Below, piece by piece: positions 63,254 to 64,000 of a stretch of DNA of 64,000 nucleotides. Position 1 is the stretch's first letter. Every line of letters begins with the position of its first letter. A model generated the notes under the pieces. It worked only from the letters and a program-made list of their open reading frames with translations, ran no database searches and was not told the DNA's origin. This DNA comes from Antedon mediterranea. Taxonomy: Eukaryota; Echinodermata; Crinoidea; Comatulida; Antedonidae. The stretch covers positions 2,073,001 to 2,137,000 of the forward strand of contig NC_092670.1 in NCBI RefSeq assembly GCF_964355755.1. Direction: 5' to 3'. Both the position numbers and the translations under genes were made by a program.

Positions 63254-63670
63254 ATGACTTTCTTCAGCAAGACTTCAACGTTGCTTTTGACGTGTTTTAT
63301 AGGATTTTTAGCTCTTCTTTTCAACTGTATTGCCATGTCTACGAATTATTGGACTTCAACAAATTTTCAAGGATCCGCTGAAATATACTACACGAGTAAT
63401 AATTATTCTGATGTTTTTACAAGGCCTCTAATAAAAAACCGAGGACTCTGGAAATATTGTGAATTCGTTTATATTGCGCCCGTGCCCGTACCAACAAATG
63501 CTAGCTTAGTAGGGCAGCAGACTACACGAATTCCAGACCAACAAGGGCCAGACCCGGCGGTCTCCCCTGAGCCTGGTATGTCTTTGAATTATAATAAAGG
63601 TGGTGGTGGTAGTGGAAACATTTCTTCAAATATTTTGGCCACTTCAAGTGGTGGTACGGGGGATGAAAGT
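63254..63670 (+). CDS. Claudin/PMP22-like membrane protein, first exon, gene runs off the right edge
   Basis: MTFFSKTSTLLLTCFIGFLA, then LLFNCIAMSTNYWTS, gives a first transmembrane segment followed by the W of the first extracellular loop. NRGLWKYCEF is the GLWxxC motif of the claudin/PMP22 superfamily. A long Pro/Gly/Ser-rich insert (VSPEPGMSLNYNKGGGGS) follows in the loop before the second cysteine, longer than usual. Donor GAAA|GTAAGA at 63671, phase 1; if unspliced the frame closes at 63686-63688. The remaining three membrane segments are outside the window. Role likely in cell junctions or as a membrane accessory subunit. Confidence 0.65.
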
Positions 63671-64000
63671 AAGATTTGTTGTCGTTAAAACTGTGCCTAC
63701 GAGTCAGTTTTATCTGAAAAGTTTTAAGTCAAAATTATTATTGTATTTATTACACAAAACAAAATAGTTGCCACGGGAGGTGCTACCAGTACAAAATGTT
63801 AATCTTTCACTTATTTTATTGTCAATATAAACTTTTACCTAAAACTGACAGAAGCACAGTAAATTATGAATGGTGGTATTGTGAATTTTGTGGATTTAGT
63901 GAATGCTTGGTGGTGTATTACATGTTACGCCGTGGTTAGGAATCCGGCACCGGAACTCAACTGCCCACCGTTAGGGAATCCGACACGCACGGCGTACATG
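63671..64000 (+). other. Intron of claudin-like gene
   Basis: Nothing recognised to the end of the window. Confidence 0.4.

Overview
The window looks like an intron-rich, AT-rich genomic segment from a marine invertebrate. The frequent AGGCCTA-type motif, the exon-shuffled secreted proteins and the dense palindromic repeats suggest an echinoderm, but this is an inference and no marker gene here proves it. All protein genes except a few retroelement fragments are spliced, so I built the exon models by hand. I used GT/AG borders, phase matching and conserved domain residues. Coding totals are multiples of three for every complete model except the RING gene, which is one base short.

Layout. (1) 1-4559, minus: the 5' part of a secreted kringle/PAN gene that runs off the left edge. 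(2) 6450-7455, minus: a small secreted protein with two LDL-receptor class A (LDLa) modules. (3) 7456-11436: repeats, including a TACTGTTATATA satellite, one arm of an inverted repeat, a tRNA-like sequence and a minus-strand LINE 3' end. (4) 11437-15854, plus: a seven-exon RING-finger gene with a one-base homopolymer frameshift. (5) 15855-18939: repeats, a LINE C-terminal fragment and a large hairpin. (6) 18940-34442, plus: a modular secreted gene with kringles, PAN/apple domains and APTEAPT linkers, followed by EGF modules, a YWTD (LDLR-type) beta-propeller and LDLa modules. Gene 1 is its head-to-head paralogue. (7) 34443-45767: no gene seen. It holds short MITEs, a 1.2-kb inverted repeat and a 6.5-kb satellite of about 70 self-complementary units. 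(8) 45768-58923, plus: a roughly 50-exon gene that joins a gypsy/Ginger-type DDE integrase with a GPY/F module to a Ulp1-like cysteine protease, a PHD finger and a C-terminal Cys/His region. Between the two halves lies an array of at least 26 near-identical 27-nt microexons, each in phase 1-1. (9) 58924-63253: LINE fragments and an AGGCCTA-rich tract. (10) 63254-63670: the first exon of a claudin/PMP22-like membrane protein that continues past the right edge.

The most unusual object is gene 8. Its integrase + Ulp1 + PHD combination matches what is known of Ginger1 DNA transposons, and the reading frame is intact over 1,138 residues. No terminal inverted repeats were found by eye, so it may be a young transposon or a domesticated gene. 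Any subset of its microexons can be skipped without changing frame, so the array could give a linker of variable length. The second unusual object is gene 6, which places HGF/plasminogen-like modules (kringle, PAN) upstream of an LDLR-like EGF/YWTD/LDLa region.
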